A DNA stretch of 64,000 nt from Acidimicrobiales bacterium. GTDB lineage: Bacteria; Actinomycetota; Acidimicrobiia; Acidimicrobiales; Bog-793. The notes below the pieces were generated by a model, which was given only the letters and a program-made list of their open reading frames with translations, did no database searches and had not been told where the DNA came from. A program made the position numbers and the translations under genes. The stretch is from NCBI GenBank assembly GCA_035294085.1, contig DATGLP010000019.1:1-64000 (forward strand). The letters run 5' to 3'. This document shows, piece by piece, positions 1 through 7,416 of this stretch (the stretch's first letter is position 1; each line of letters begins with the position of its first letter).

Positions 1-266
1 CAACGCTACGCCACGAACCCAGGCAGATCAACGATTCCACCCCATGTCGTGTGTCTACAGCTTTCGGCGCCGCCCGCGCCGTTCGCCCAGCTCGGAGGGC
101 CTATAGACCGGTCGACTTGCCTACGAGCTGCGGAACTCCGGATCGACGATCTTGGAACACCTCGCCGGCGGGTTGGCACGGTGAGGAGGAGGGAGCCACC
201 AGCGCGGCGTGGTCTCGTGTAGTACGCCGGCGCGACCAGCCGGTCCGAGGTCACGAGGCTCGGCGC
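1..266. other. No supported gene
   Basis: The left edge up to the pncB stop holds short open frames on both strands, but none has a recognisable motif, a convincing ribosome binding site or a promoter at the expected distance. I see no gene here. Confidence 0.5.
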
Positions 267-1667
267 TCAGCTCGAGCGAGCCTCGCCGCCCTCAGCGCGC
301 GCGATCGTCGGTTCGTGCGGCTCGTGCTCCGCGTCGAGCGTATGGACCAGCTCCTCGAGGCGGGTCGAGAGCGCCACGTGGTGCCGAGGTGGCTCGCGGA
401 GGTCCTTGAGCTGTTCGGGGAGCTCGCGCCACTCGCGCTCGAAGTGAGACCGAGCCTGCGCGAGGTCATGCGCTCCCGCACCCACGCGGACGCCATCGTG
501 CAGGACCGGAGCGAGCAGGGGTCGGACCCGGCCGGCCGGGGGAGGTTCGTCGGCAAGCGCGAGGGTGTCGCCGGACCAGTCCTCGGCGCGCCAGACCTGC
601 TTCGGGCCGGGGTAGGTGACCTTGCCCGGTGACGTCTTGCGCACGGGCCTGCCGCGGAAGGCGACGAGCTTGTACGCGGTGTCCAGGACCGGAGCGTCGT
701 CGGAGACGCCAAGCGCGGCGCCGACGCCGAAGCCGTCGATCGGGGCGTGAGCTTCGTGAACGAGCTCGTCGATCCGGTACTCGTCGAGTCCTCCGCTCGC
801 GTAGATACGGACGCTGGCGAGACCCTCGTCATCGAGTCGTCGCCGTGCGTAACGGGCGAGCGTGGCCAGATCGCCTGAGTCGATCCGGATGCCTGCGACG
901 TTGACTCCTCGCGCTCTGGCCTCAGCGGCCACGGCCACCGCTCGCTCTATGCCGAGCACCGGGTCGTAGGTGTCGACGAGGAGCACCGCCGCATCCGCGA
1001 GCGCTCGGACGAAGATGCGGAATGCCTCCATCTCGTCCGGATGCGCCTGCACGAACGAGTGCGCCATCGTGCCTGCGGCCTCGAGCCCGTAGCGGAGGGC
1101 ACCGGCGACATTGCTGGTGGCGGGCAGGCCGACGAGCCTGCAGGACCGGGCGACGTGCATTCCGGCGTCGATGCCCTGAGTCCGGCGCAGGGCGAAGTCA
1201 GTAACGGCGCGGTCCCCAGCCGCGTGCCGAAGGCGGGCCGCCTTCGTGGCGAGGGTCGTCTGAAAGGTGATCTGGTTGAGCAGGAACGTCTCGGCGAGCT
1301 GGGCGGTGGCGATCGGCGCGTCGACCTCGAGAATCGGCTCCTGGGAGAAGACGATCGTTCCTTCCGGAACGGCGCGCACGGTTCCGTGGAAGCGCAGGTC
1401 GGCCAGCCAGTCGAGGAACTCGTCGCCAAAGATGCCGAGGCGGTCGATCGCCGCGAGCTCGGCCGGGCCGAAGTGGAGGTGCTCGAGCCAGTCGAGCGCG
1501 GCGTCGAGGCCAGCGGCGACGAGGTAGCCTCGGCTCGCAGGGAGGGCTCGTACGAAGAGGCTGAACGTCGCCGGTTCCCCGGCAATGCCCTCTCGCCGGT
1601 AGACGTCGGCCATCGTGAGCTCGTAGAGATCGACGAGCAGGGCCCGTGAGACCGCGTCGTCGGTCAT
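267..1667 (-). CDS. pncB: Nicotinate phosphoribosyltransferase
   Basis: About 466 aa. Converts nicotinate and PRPP (with ATP) to nicotinate mononucleotide, the entry step of NAD salvage in the cytosol. The N-terminus (LLVDLYELTMADVYRREG) is the family signature. Central stretches FALRRTQGID and TSNVAGALRYG, the HSFVQAHPDE segment, and the barrel segment IRIDSGDLATLARYARR followed by YASGGLDEY match the class with the conserved PRPP and substrate pocket. The open frame extends 21 codons further upstream, but the family start is at MTDDAVSRALL, so 1667 was chosen. No clear ribosome binding site is visible for this start. It stands alone: the nearest gene, hicA, lies over 550 bases upstream on the same strand. 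Confidence 0.93.
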   Translation of the reverse strand: MTDDAVSRALLVDLYELTMADVYRREGIAGEPATFSLFVRALPASRGYLVAAGLDAALDWLEHLHFGPAELAAIDRLGIFGDEFLDWLADLRFHGTVRAVPEGTIVFSQEPILEVDAPIATAQLAETFLLNQITFQTTLATKAARLRHAAGDRAVTDFALRRTQGIDAGMHVARSCRLVGLPATSNVAGALRYGLEAAGTMAHSFVQAHPDEMEAFRIFVRALADAAVLLVDTYDPVLGIERAVAVAAEARARGVNVAGIRIDSGDLATLARYARRRLDDEGLASVRIYASGGLDEYRIDELVHEAHAPIDGFGVGAALGVSDDAPVLDTAYKLVAFRGRPVRKTSPGKVTYPGPKQVWRAEDWSGDTLALADEPPPAGRVRPLLAPVLHDGVRVGAGAHDLAQARSHFEREWRELPEQLKDLREPPRHHVALSTRLEELVHTLDAEHEPHEPTIARAEGGEARSS

Positions 1668-2236
1668 GTCATCGGTGGGCGATCCCGCAGTGCATGGAGG
1701 CATCCTGCCGCGTCGCAGGGAGGGGGGCAAAGGAACGAGCGTGCCAGCTGTTGCGGCCGCTGCCTGGATGGGAGCGAGCCTCGATCCGCTCCGCAGCGGC
1801 CGGTGCCGGTACCGGGCGACACGGCTGCGCGGCTTCGCGCCGAGGCGGCGAGACGACTGTCTACCCGGGTCCCTCGAGTCTCACGTACGAGGATCGTCGA
1901 GCCTCGACTCCCATGTGCAGCCGCTGCGCTGCTGCAGGCTGGCCGACGCATCGTGGGTCGCCGCAACCCTCGAGGGCGCCACGCCGCACCACTCGGCTCG
2001 TGCGTGACTGCTGGCGCGGATGGCGTCCGCACCACACTGCGGCCAGGCCGGCCGCGCTGCGGAAGGAGGCACTGGGCGGCACCGCCGCGTCGGCTGTCGC
2101 GGGCAGCCGCGATCGCGGCCGCGGCGCCCCCGGCCTCCCAGAATACGAACTTCGGTCCGCTGGTGGAGGGGCCGGCCATCACCCTGGCCGGCCGGCACAC
2201 CAAAGTGCGCCGTGAGGGCTTCGCCGAGTGAGGGCG
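1668..2236. other. Intergenic stretch without a supported gene
   Basis: About 570 bases between hicA and pncB. Open frames exist on both strands but are arginine/alanine-rich and low complexity, as expected by chance in very G+C-rich DNA. The only structure I can point to is the strong inverted repeat at 2170-2193. A degraded gene cannot be excluded. Confidence 0.5.
2170..2193 (-). terminator. Putative hairpin terminator after hicA
   Basis: A perfect 9-bp inverted repeat, GGCCGGCCA / TGGCCGGCC, with a 6-base loop, 44-67 bases past the hicA stop in its direction of transcription. No T-tract follows, which is common for hairpin terminators in high-G+C actinobacteria. It could also be a protein binding site. 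Confidence 0.4.
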
Positions 2237-2455
2237 TCAGAGGACGGCGAAGAACTCCGCTGGCGTGAGACCGGCCTGTCTGAGCACCGAGTGGAGGGTG
2301 CCGGTCGCACGCTCCCGATGCATCGGCACGATGACCGTTCGATCGCCGCCTCGGAGCTTGACGTGGCTGCCTCGCTGACTCACCTGCACGAAACCGGCCT
2401 TGGACAACGCCGCGATGACGTCGCCACCACCGACGACCGGCAGTGCCGGGCTCAC
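2237..2455 (-). CDS. hicA: HicA-family mRNA interferase toxin
   Basis: 72 aa. HicA toxins are double-stranded-RNA-binding-fold ribonucleases that cleave mRNA and are neutralised by HicB. The sequence shows the family pattern: LPVVGGGDVIAALSKAGF, then the catalytic histidine in QRGSHVKLR, then VIVPMHRERATGTLHSVLRQAGL. The start is GTG at 2455, which overlaps the stop of the hicB reading frame by four bases (GTGA), the usual coupled arrangement. The toxin frame is intact, whereas the upstream antitoxin is frameshifted (see hicB). With an open frame continuing upstream, a longer start is formally possible but would simply read hicB out of frame. Confidence 0.85.
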   Translation of the reverse strand: MSPALPVVGGGDVIAALSKAGFVQVSQRGSHVKLRGGDRTVIVPMHRERATGTLHSVLRQAGLTPAEFFAVL

Positions 2456-2662
2456 GCGGACAGCTGGACCGTGGCGATGATCGGAGGTGCGACGACCTCG
2501 GGCATGGTCTCGTCCTCGATGTACAGCTCGAGCGCTTCCCGAAGATTGGCGAGAGCCTCGTCGACCGTGCGTCCCTGGCTGGCCACCTCGACCTCCAGGG
2601 CGCGCGCCGACGTACCACCCGTCTTCATGCGTGACCCCTGCCGTGAACTGCACGAGAACCAC
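2452..2662 (-). pseudogene. hicB: HicB-family antitoxin, frameshifted
   Basis: The antitoxin is split between two frames. GTG at 2662 opens VLVQFTAGVTHEDGWYV, the normal HicB N-terminus. The frame then runs out of register and the rest (ARALEVEVASQGRTVDEALA, then LREALELYIEDE and PEVVAPPIIATV) continues in the next frame to the stop at 2452. Removing one G from the GTCGGCGCGCGCC run near 2605-2613 restores a normal full-length HicB of about 70 aa. The second frame has its own ATG at 2628 and could give a 58-aa truncated protein lacking the first strand of the fold. Either a real mutation or a sequencing error in a G/C run. Family HicB neutralises HicA and autorepresses the operon. Confidence 0.8.
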
Positions 2663-2679
2663 TCTACGGCGTAGTGGTT
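2657..2679. promoter_or_regulatory. Palindrome over the hicB start, possible operator
   Basis: AACCACT and AGTGGTT are separated by nine bases, with an inner CTAC/GTAG pair. The repeat overlaps the hicB GTG start at 2660-2662. HicB-type antitoxins autoregulate, so an operator here is plausible; it could instead be an mRNA hairpin. No binding data. Confidence 0.4.
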
Positions 2680-2724
2680 CGCGCCGTGGAAGGTCCGACC
2701 CGATGAAGACGCTGGTAGCGGATG

Positions 2725-2800
2725 TGGCGCCCCCGGCAGGATTCGAACCTGCGACCGACTGCTTAGAAGGCAGCTGCTCTCTCCGCTGAGCTACGGGGGC
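2725..2800 (-). tRNA. tRNA-Arg (anticodon TCT)
   Basis: Full cloverleaf on the minus strand: acceptor GCCCCCG pairs with CGGGGGC, D-arm GCTC/GAGC, anticodon loop CTTCTAA giving TCT, T-arm with GGTTCGAATCC. Discriminator G is followed by an encoded CCA (2725-2727). Reads the AGA codon, which is rare in a genome this G+C-rich. Confidence 0.96.
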
Positions 2801-3191
2801 TGATGCAGCTACTCTGGCACGTTCTGCTCAAGGTTGGCAGCGGCCGGATCGCGCGCCGGGCTGCCTATCGCTGGTGGCTGACCAGGTCCGCGCAGCCTGC
2901 TGGGCGCAGCGTGTGACCTCGACCACTGATCGCGCGGTACGTTGCTCCGCCATCCGCAGGGCACGGCCGTATCGAGCGGCCACTCGTTCGGTCGACGCTC
3001 GGCAGCCGCCCCGTGCGCGCGAGGGTCTGCCGGGGGTCCCGAGTCCCTTCGGATCCTGCGCGTCGTGTGCCTGGCCTGGGGCTCCGGCCAGGGCGGTCTT
3101 GGCGCGCCGCGGCCTGTCGTGCGCGCTCGGGTGCGCCGCTCGCGCGGTGTGCCATGCTGGGAGCGCGTGAGGGGCTCGTGCCCTCCTGCGC
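2801..3191. other. Intergenic stretch between tRNA genes
   Basis: About 390 bases separating tRNA-Arg (-) from tRNA-His (+). No convincing protein gene. It contains a 7-bp inverted repeat (CCTGGCC at 3070-3076 with GGCCAGG at 3086-3092), and CATGCT at 3153-3158 could be the -10 box for tRNA-His. Confidence 0.45.
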
Positions 3192-3266
3192 GGTGGCCGT
3201 AGCTCAGCTGGTTAGAGCGCCAGGTTGTGGCCCTGGAGGTCGGGGGTTCAAGTCCCCTCGGTCACC
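3192..3266 (+). tRNA. tRNA-His (anticodon GTG)
   Basis: Cloverleaf with anticodon stem CCAGG/CCTGG and loop TTGTGGC, anticodon GTG. The acceptor has eight pairs (GGTGGCCG with CGGTCACC) because of the extra 5' G(-1) opposite C73 that is specific to tRNA-His. CCA is not encoded; the bases after C73 are CGA. Confidence 0.96.
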
Positions 3267-3311
3267 CGAGCATCGCGCCGCTGGCCGATGACGGTGTCGG
3301 CGGCCAGACAG

Positions 3312-3317
3312 TAGGAT
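3312..3317 (+). promoter_or_regulatory. -10 element for tRNA-Lys
   Basis: TAGGAT, ending nine bases before the mature tRNA-Lys 5' end, so transcription would begin at or within a few bases of the tRNA. No clear -35 box. Confidence 0.4.
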
Positions 3318-3326
3318 GCCGCCCAA

Positions 3327-3403
3327 GCGCCTCTAGCTCAATTTGGCAGAGCAACGGACTCTTAATCCGCTGGTTCTGGGTTCGAGTCCCAGGGGGCGCA
3401 CCA
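3327..3403 (+). tRNA. tRNA-Lys (anticodon CTT)
   Basis: Cloverleaf with acceptor GCGCCTC/GGGGCGC (one T-G wobble), D-arm GCTC/GAGC, anticodon stem ACGGA/TCCGC with loop CTCTTAA giving CTT, and T-arm GGGTTCGAGTCCC. Discriminator A and CCA (3401-3403) are encoded. Reads AAG. Confidence 0.96.
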
Positions 3404-4087
3404 CAACGACAGCGAACGCCGTCGCAACCCTGGCAGGAGCGGGGGCCGCTGGGCCGGTCGGCCCTGCCCTGGGGCGTGGGCTGTGGCCTGGTGCGCGGCC
3501 TCCGTCAGAGACGGGAGCGTCTCTCGAGCATCCGGAGGCCGGCGGACGACCCGTGGCAGACTCGAGCCCGGTCGGCCTTGGCGGCAACGCCGGGTGGCGG
3601 CGTGCGCGCGTGGCGGTGGTGGTCAAGCCTTCCGGATGGGACTCGCTCGGCCCAGCGCCGAAGCCGCCCGTCGCGTCACCGCTGCGTGGGGAGCAGGTGT
3701 GGCGAGCCTGGGTGGCACGCCACCGGAAGGACCTGCGAGTGCGCTTCGTCGAGTGGCACTCGCGCGTCTCGATCGGCGTCGGCCGGGTGGCCGGGACGAT
3801 TCCCGTCCGCAGGCACCCGGGTGCGCAAGGACCACGTCGTGACCGTCGTGGTCGACGAGGAGGAGGAGATCGTGGCGCGAGGCGCGACGGGACCTGGCGC
3901 GCCGCCCGGAGGCGGGACGCCGCCGAGCGACAGGGCGCCCGCACGGGCAGCTGGTGGACCGACGCTCCCGTGAGCCCGCGTCGGCCAACGGAGGCGCGCC
4001 AATGGAGGCTCGAACGCCGAAGAGGCCTTCGGCGGCCCGCGCTGTTTCAGGGTTTGGCGCCGCTCGCCTCGACGGGCCGTCGGCCGG
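3404..4087. other. Gene-poor stretch after tRNA-Lys
   Basis: About 680 bases with several overlapping open frames but no recognisable protein. Two fragments in adjacent plus-strand frames look less random than the rest: RKDLRVRFVEWHSRVSIGVG near 3727-3786 and RKDHVVTVVVDEEEEIVARG near 3823-3882. They could be pieces of a decayed gene next to a tRNA, a common integration target, but I recognise no family and see no direct-repeat attachment site. Confidence 0.4.
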
Positions 4088-4369
4088 TCAGGTTGCAGGA
4101 ACGCGCCAGCCGTAGCCTTCGGCGATCTCCCGGCAGGTCGGGCACAGGGGGTAGCGCTTCGGATCGTGCCTCGGCACCCAGACCTTGCCACAGAGCGCTC
4201 GGACGGCAGTGCCGTTCACGATGCCTTCCACGACCGTCGGGCCCGCCGGGATGAAGGCTCCCTCGTCCCGCTGGAAGCCCTCCAGGACGATGTGCGTCAG
4301 CCGCTCATGGTCCCCGTCGAGGTCCGGACTGGCCACTGACGAGAACGGCGTTGCCTGGACTTCCGTCAC
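4088..4369 (-). CDS. DUF3039 family protein
   Basis: 93 aa, cytosolic, function unknown. Actinobacterial DUF3039 proteins share the core seen here: DGDHERLTHIVLE, then VVEGIVNGTAVRALCGKVWVP, then DPKRYPLCPTCREI. The three cysteines (one in ALCGK, two in CPTC) suggest a small zinc-binding fold. The GTG at 4369 was chosen because GGAGG sits a few bases upstream; two in-frame ATGs at 4390 and 4396 would add 7-9 residues. It is divergently oriented to the small membrane protein at 4451. Confidence 0.85.
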   Translation of the reverse strand: MTEVQATPFSSVASPDLDGDHERLTHIVLEGFQRDEGAFIPAGPTVVEGIVNGTAVRALCGKVWVPRHDPKRYPLCPTCREIAEGYGWRVPAT

Positions 4370-4450
4370 CGCACCTCCACCCGTTCGCATCGCCATTGTC
4401 GCGCGCGCGCCCGAGGTGACGTCGGCGCGCGCAGGCGCGAGACTGCGCCG

Positions 4451-4714
4451 GTGCTCTTCCTCGTCGTCGCCATCCTCGTGTCGGGGCTCGTGATCGGGGC
4501 GCTCGGACGGCTCGTCGTCCCTGGCCCGAACCCGATGGGCGTCGTCCAGACGATCCTCGTCGGCCTTGCCGGATCGCTCCTCGGCGGTCTCGTCGGCAGG
4601 CTCGTCTTTGGGCTGCGCTACCGCTACTCGTTCGGGCTCGCGCTCGTCCTGTCCGTGCTTGCCACGGCTCTCCTCGTCTACCTGCTCCAGCGACCGCGCA
4701 GGCGGGTCGGCTAG
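4451..4714 (+). CDS. GlsB/YeaQ/YmgE-type small membrane protein
   Basis: 87 aa with three predicted membrane segments (residues about 2-20, 29-50 and 57-78) and a basic C-terminal tail PRRRVG. The glycine-rich pattern IGALGRLVVPGPNPMG, then TILVGLAGSLLGG, is that of the transglycosylase-associated/GlsB family, small envelope proteins often linked to stress. No enzymatic activity is established for the family. GTG start; a GAGACT hexamer at 4439-4444 lies six bases upstream, fitting the leaderless promoter pattern seen elsewhere in the window. Confidence 0.75.
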   Translation: MLFLVVAILVSGLVIGALGRLVVPGPNPMGVVQTILVGLAGSLLGGLVGRLVFGLRYRYSFGLALVLSVLATALLVYLLQRPRRRVG

Positions 4715-4736
4715 GCGAGCCGCATCGGGAGGTCTC

Positions 4737-6581
4737 CTACCGGTCGCCCGCCTCGCGAGGCGGCGCGCCGAGCGCCGCCCGGCTCGCGGCGAGCGCGCTG
4801 CGCACGACCTGTTCGGAGGGGTTCTCGCGGGCGAGCAGCTGCTCACGGGCCGCCTGCAGCTCCCGGAGCCAGGGCGAAGGCTCGCGCTCGAGGACACGCG
4901 ATCCGACGGAGCGTGTCCGTGCCCAGGTGCACCGCAGCTCGTCCTCGGCACGGCTCAAGGCCACGTAGAGGAGGCGCCGCTCCTCGGCGACGGCGGTTGC
5001 GGTGGTCGCACGCGCGATCGGTACGAGGCCGGCCTCGAGCCCGGTCACGAACACGATCGGCCACTCGAGGCCCTTGGCGCGGTGGAAGGTGGTCACGTCG
5101 ACGGCGTTCGTCGAGCTCGCGCTCGGCTCGGCGCGCAGCGTGCAGCGCAAGAAGGCCTGGAATCCGTCGGGGCCAGGGGTGGGGTCGAGGGCGAGGTAGT
5201 CGCTGGCCAGCCGGACGAGCAGGTCGAGGTCTGTCGCGCGCTCGCCGTCGGCGAGGTCGTAGCCGGTGACGGTGCCAGGTGCTTCGTCGGAGCGGGCAGC
5301 TGCGACGACGTCGTCGATCCATGCCGCCACGACCGCCGGTCCACCACTGTGGGGCAGCCAGCCCAAGGCTTCCACCACGGCCGGACGGCTCAGGAAGGCG
5401 GCGCCCGGGGCGCTACGCACCGGTATGCCGGCGGCCTGCAGGGCCTCGGCGAGCAGGACGAGCTGCGCATTGGTGCGTGCGAGGACCGCTACGTTGCGCC
5501 AGGTCTGGCCCGGCCCACACCGGCGGCGGATCGCTGTCGCGACGCTCGCGCCCTCGCTCGCGTCGGAGGGCAGGGCCGAGATCTCGGGCACGGGGCCGTC
5601 GGGCCGCAGGGCGGCCGTTGACGGCTCCCCCGCAGACGGCCCGCCACCGAGCACCGCACGTGCGAACGCGACGATCTGAGGGGTGGAGCGGTAGTTGGCC
5701 TCGAGACGGATCACGCGAGCAGCACGGAATCGCGTCGCGAACCCGGCCACTGCACTCGGATCCGCGCCGTTCCAGCCGTAGATGGACTGGCGCGGGTCGC
5801 CGACCGCGCACAGGTCCTGCCGTCCGCCGAGCCATGCCTCCAGCAGCGCGAGCTGGGCGGCGTTCGCGTCCTGCAGCTCGTCGACGAAGAAGTGCCGGAA
5901 CTGCCAGCGCTGGAGCGCCGCCGCGTCCGCATCGCCGCCGATGAGCTCCGCGAGGCGAACGAGGAGGTCGTCGAAGTCGAGCAGGCGTCGCCGGCGCTTC
6001 TCCTGCTCGTAGCGGGCGAAGGTCTCGGCGACGACCTCGAGTGGTGCGAGGGGAGCGCGCTCGGCTGCTCTGGCGGCGGCGACGTACTCGTGGGGGCCGA
6101 TCCGCCTGGCCTTCGACCACTCGATCTCGTGCGCGAGCGACGCCGTGAGTTCACGCGCCGCCGATGGCGGTCGAGATCGGTCGCGCCGAGGTGCGGGCCG
6201 GGTCGGGGCGAGCAGCTCGGCGAGGAGCTCGGTCCTGGAGGCGAGGACCCGTGGCGCAGCCTCGCCGCGCTCGAGCGCTCGCCGCCGGAGCTGGGCGAGC
6301 GCGACGGCGTGGAACGTCCCCGCGGTAATCGGCGCGCGCAGGCCCAGGCGAGCGAGTCGGTCCCGTAGCTCGGCGGCGGCCTTGCGCGTGAACGTGAGGG
6401 CGAGGACGTGCGCTGGCGCCGCATCGCCACGGGCGATACGCCAGGCGATCCGCCGGGTGAGCACGCGGGTCTTACCCGAACCGGCCCCAGCGAGCACGAG
6501 GAGAGGCGTGTCGGAGCAGGTGATCGCCTCCAGCTGGAGCGCGTCGCAGCCCGTGAGGAGGCGTGTCGACCACTCGTCCAC
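4737..6581 (-). CDS. UvrD/Rep-family ATP-dependent DNA helicase
   Basis: 614 aa superfamily 1A 3'-5' DNA helicase. Visible motifs in order: Q-motif region near residue 15, Walker A GAGSGKT (32-38), LTFTRKAA motif Ia, motif II HFFVDELQD, motif III AVGDPRQSIYGWNG, motif IV RLEANYRST, motif V DVTTFHRAKGLEWP, motif VI LLYVALSRAEDE. It is shorter than UvrD/PcrA (about 700 aa) and lacks an HRDC or nuclease extension, so it is best described as a UvrD-like helicase rather than UvrD itself. Likely role in DNA repair or replication restart. GTG start, seven bases after TACGGT (6589-6594). Faces the small membrane gene tail to tail, 22 bases apart. Confidence 0.9.
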   Translation of the reverse strand: MDEWSTRLLTGCDALQLEAITCSDTPLLVLAGAGSGKTRVLTRRIAWRIARGDAAPAHVLALTFTRKAAAELRDRLARLGLRAPITAGTFHAVALAQLRRRALERGEAAPRVLASRTELLAELLAPTRPAPRRDRSRPPSAARELTASLAHEIEWSKARRIGPHEYVAAARAAERAPLAPLEVVAETFARYEQEKRRRRLLDFDDLLVRLAELIGGDADAAALQRWQFRHFFVDELQDANAAQLALLEAWLGGRQDLCAVGDPRQSIYGWNGADPSAVAGFATRFRAARVIRLEANYRSTPQIVAFARAVLGGGPSAGEPSTAALRPDGPVPEISALPSDASEGASVATAIRRRCGPGQTWRNVAVLARTNAQLVLLAEALQAAGIPVRSAPGAAFLSRPAVVEALGWLPHSGGPAVVAAWIDDVVAAARSDEAPGTVTGYDLADGERATDLDLLVRLASDYLALDPTPGPDGFQAFLRCTLRAEPSASSTNAVDVTTFHRAKGLEWPIVFVTGLEAGLVPIARATTATAVAEERRLLYVALSRAEDELRCTWARTRSVGSRVLEREPSPWLRELQAAREQLLARENPSEQVVRSALAASRAALGAPPREAGDR

Positions 6582-6588
6582 GGTCGGA

Positions 6589-6594
6589 ACCGTA
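6589..6594 (-). promoter_or_regulatory. -10 box, helicase gene (leaderless)
   Basis: TACGGT on the minus strand, seven bases before the GTG start at 6581. Transcription would start at or next to the initiation codon. Confidence 0.5.
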
Positions 6595-6636
6595 CTGCGC
6601 CGCCGTTTCCGGAGCTGATTCGGCGGGCGCGCGCGT

Positions 6637-6642
6637 TAGCGT
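6637..6642 (+). promoter_or_regulatory. -10 box, hydrolase operon (leaderless)
   Basis: TAGCGT, six bases before GTG 6649, with no Shine-Dalgarno sequence between. Divergent from the helicase -10 box about 45 bases away. Confidence 0.5.
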
Positions 6643-6648
6643 CGGCGC

Positions 6649-7416
6649 GTGCTCAGCGCCTACGCCAAGGGCCGCGTCTTCGGCGAACGCCACGGCACGG
6701 GGACGCCCGGCGTCCTTGCCCTCCACGGCTGGGGTCGCTCGCACCGAGACTTCAGCGCGGTCCTGGGCCAGGTAGGGAGCGCCGGAGACCCCTTCGACGG
6801 CCGGGCGATCGACGCCCTCGCCGTCGACCTCCCGGGCTTCGGGGCGGCTCCGCCCCCTCCGGCCGTGTGGGGCACCGCCGACTACGCCGACTTCCTCCTA
6901 CCCCTGCTCGACGAGATCGAGGGGCGCGTCGTCGTGTGCGGTCACTCCTTCGGCGGCCTCGTCGCCGCCCAGCTCGCCGCCCGCCACCCGGATCGGCTCA
7001 GCGGGCTAGTCCTCACCGGTGCTCCGCTGCTGCGTCCCGGTGGCCAGCGCCGTCGCCCACCGCTGCGGTACCGGGTGGTGCGCCGACTGGCCGAGCTCGG
7101 TCTTCTCGGCGAGGACCGGCTGGAGGCCTCCCGGCGTCGGCACGGCTCGCGCGACTATCGCGAGGCGACGGGGATCATGCGGCAGGTGCTCGTTCGCAGG
7201 CTCCAGGAGAGCTACGACGACCTGCTGGACCGCATCGACCTGCCGGTCGAGCTCGTGTGGGGCGACCGCGACACGGCGGCGCCCGTCAGTACCGCCTACG
7301 CGCTGGCATCCCGCCTGCGCCGGGCGCACCTCGTCGTCCTCGAGGGCGTCGGGCACCTCGTGCCGACGAGCGCTCCGGCGGCGCTGCGGGAGGCGATCGC
7401 ACGGCTGACGACGTGA
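6649..7416 (+). CDS. Alpha/beta hydrolase
   Basis: 255 aa alpha/beta-fold hydrolase. The oxyanion-hole segment LALHGWGRSHRDF (about 23-35), nucleophile elbow GHSFGG (98-103, Ser100), acid loop VWGDRDTAAP and C-terminal histidine in GVGHLVPTSAP form a complete catalytic triad. Substrate unknown; such enzymes range from esterases to peptidases. It is the first gene of a long plus-strand run and its stop overlaps the GTG of the MurF-like gene by four bases (GTGA), so the two are translationally coupled. That coupling hints at a cell-wall substrate, but this is inference only. Confidence 0.85.
   Translation: MLSAYAKGRVFGERHGTGTPGVLALHGWGRSHRDFSAVLGQVGSAGDPFDGRAIDALAVDLPGFGAAPPPPAVWGTADYADFLLPLLDEIEGRVVVCGHSFGGLVAAQLAARHPDRLSGLVLTGAPLLRPGGQRRRPPLRYRVVRRLAELGLLGEDRLEASRRRHGSRDYREATGIMRQVLVRRLQESYDDLLDRIDLPVELVWGDRDTAAPVSTAYALASRLRRAHLVVLEGVGHLVPTSAPAALREAIARLTT

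Noticed and set aside
3343-4254. Long plus-strand frame running through tRNA-Lys
   Set aside because: It begins inside the tRNA and has no recognisable domain; G+C-rich DNA gives such frames by chance.
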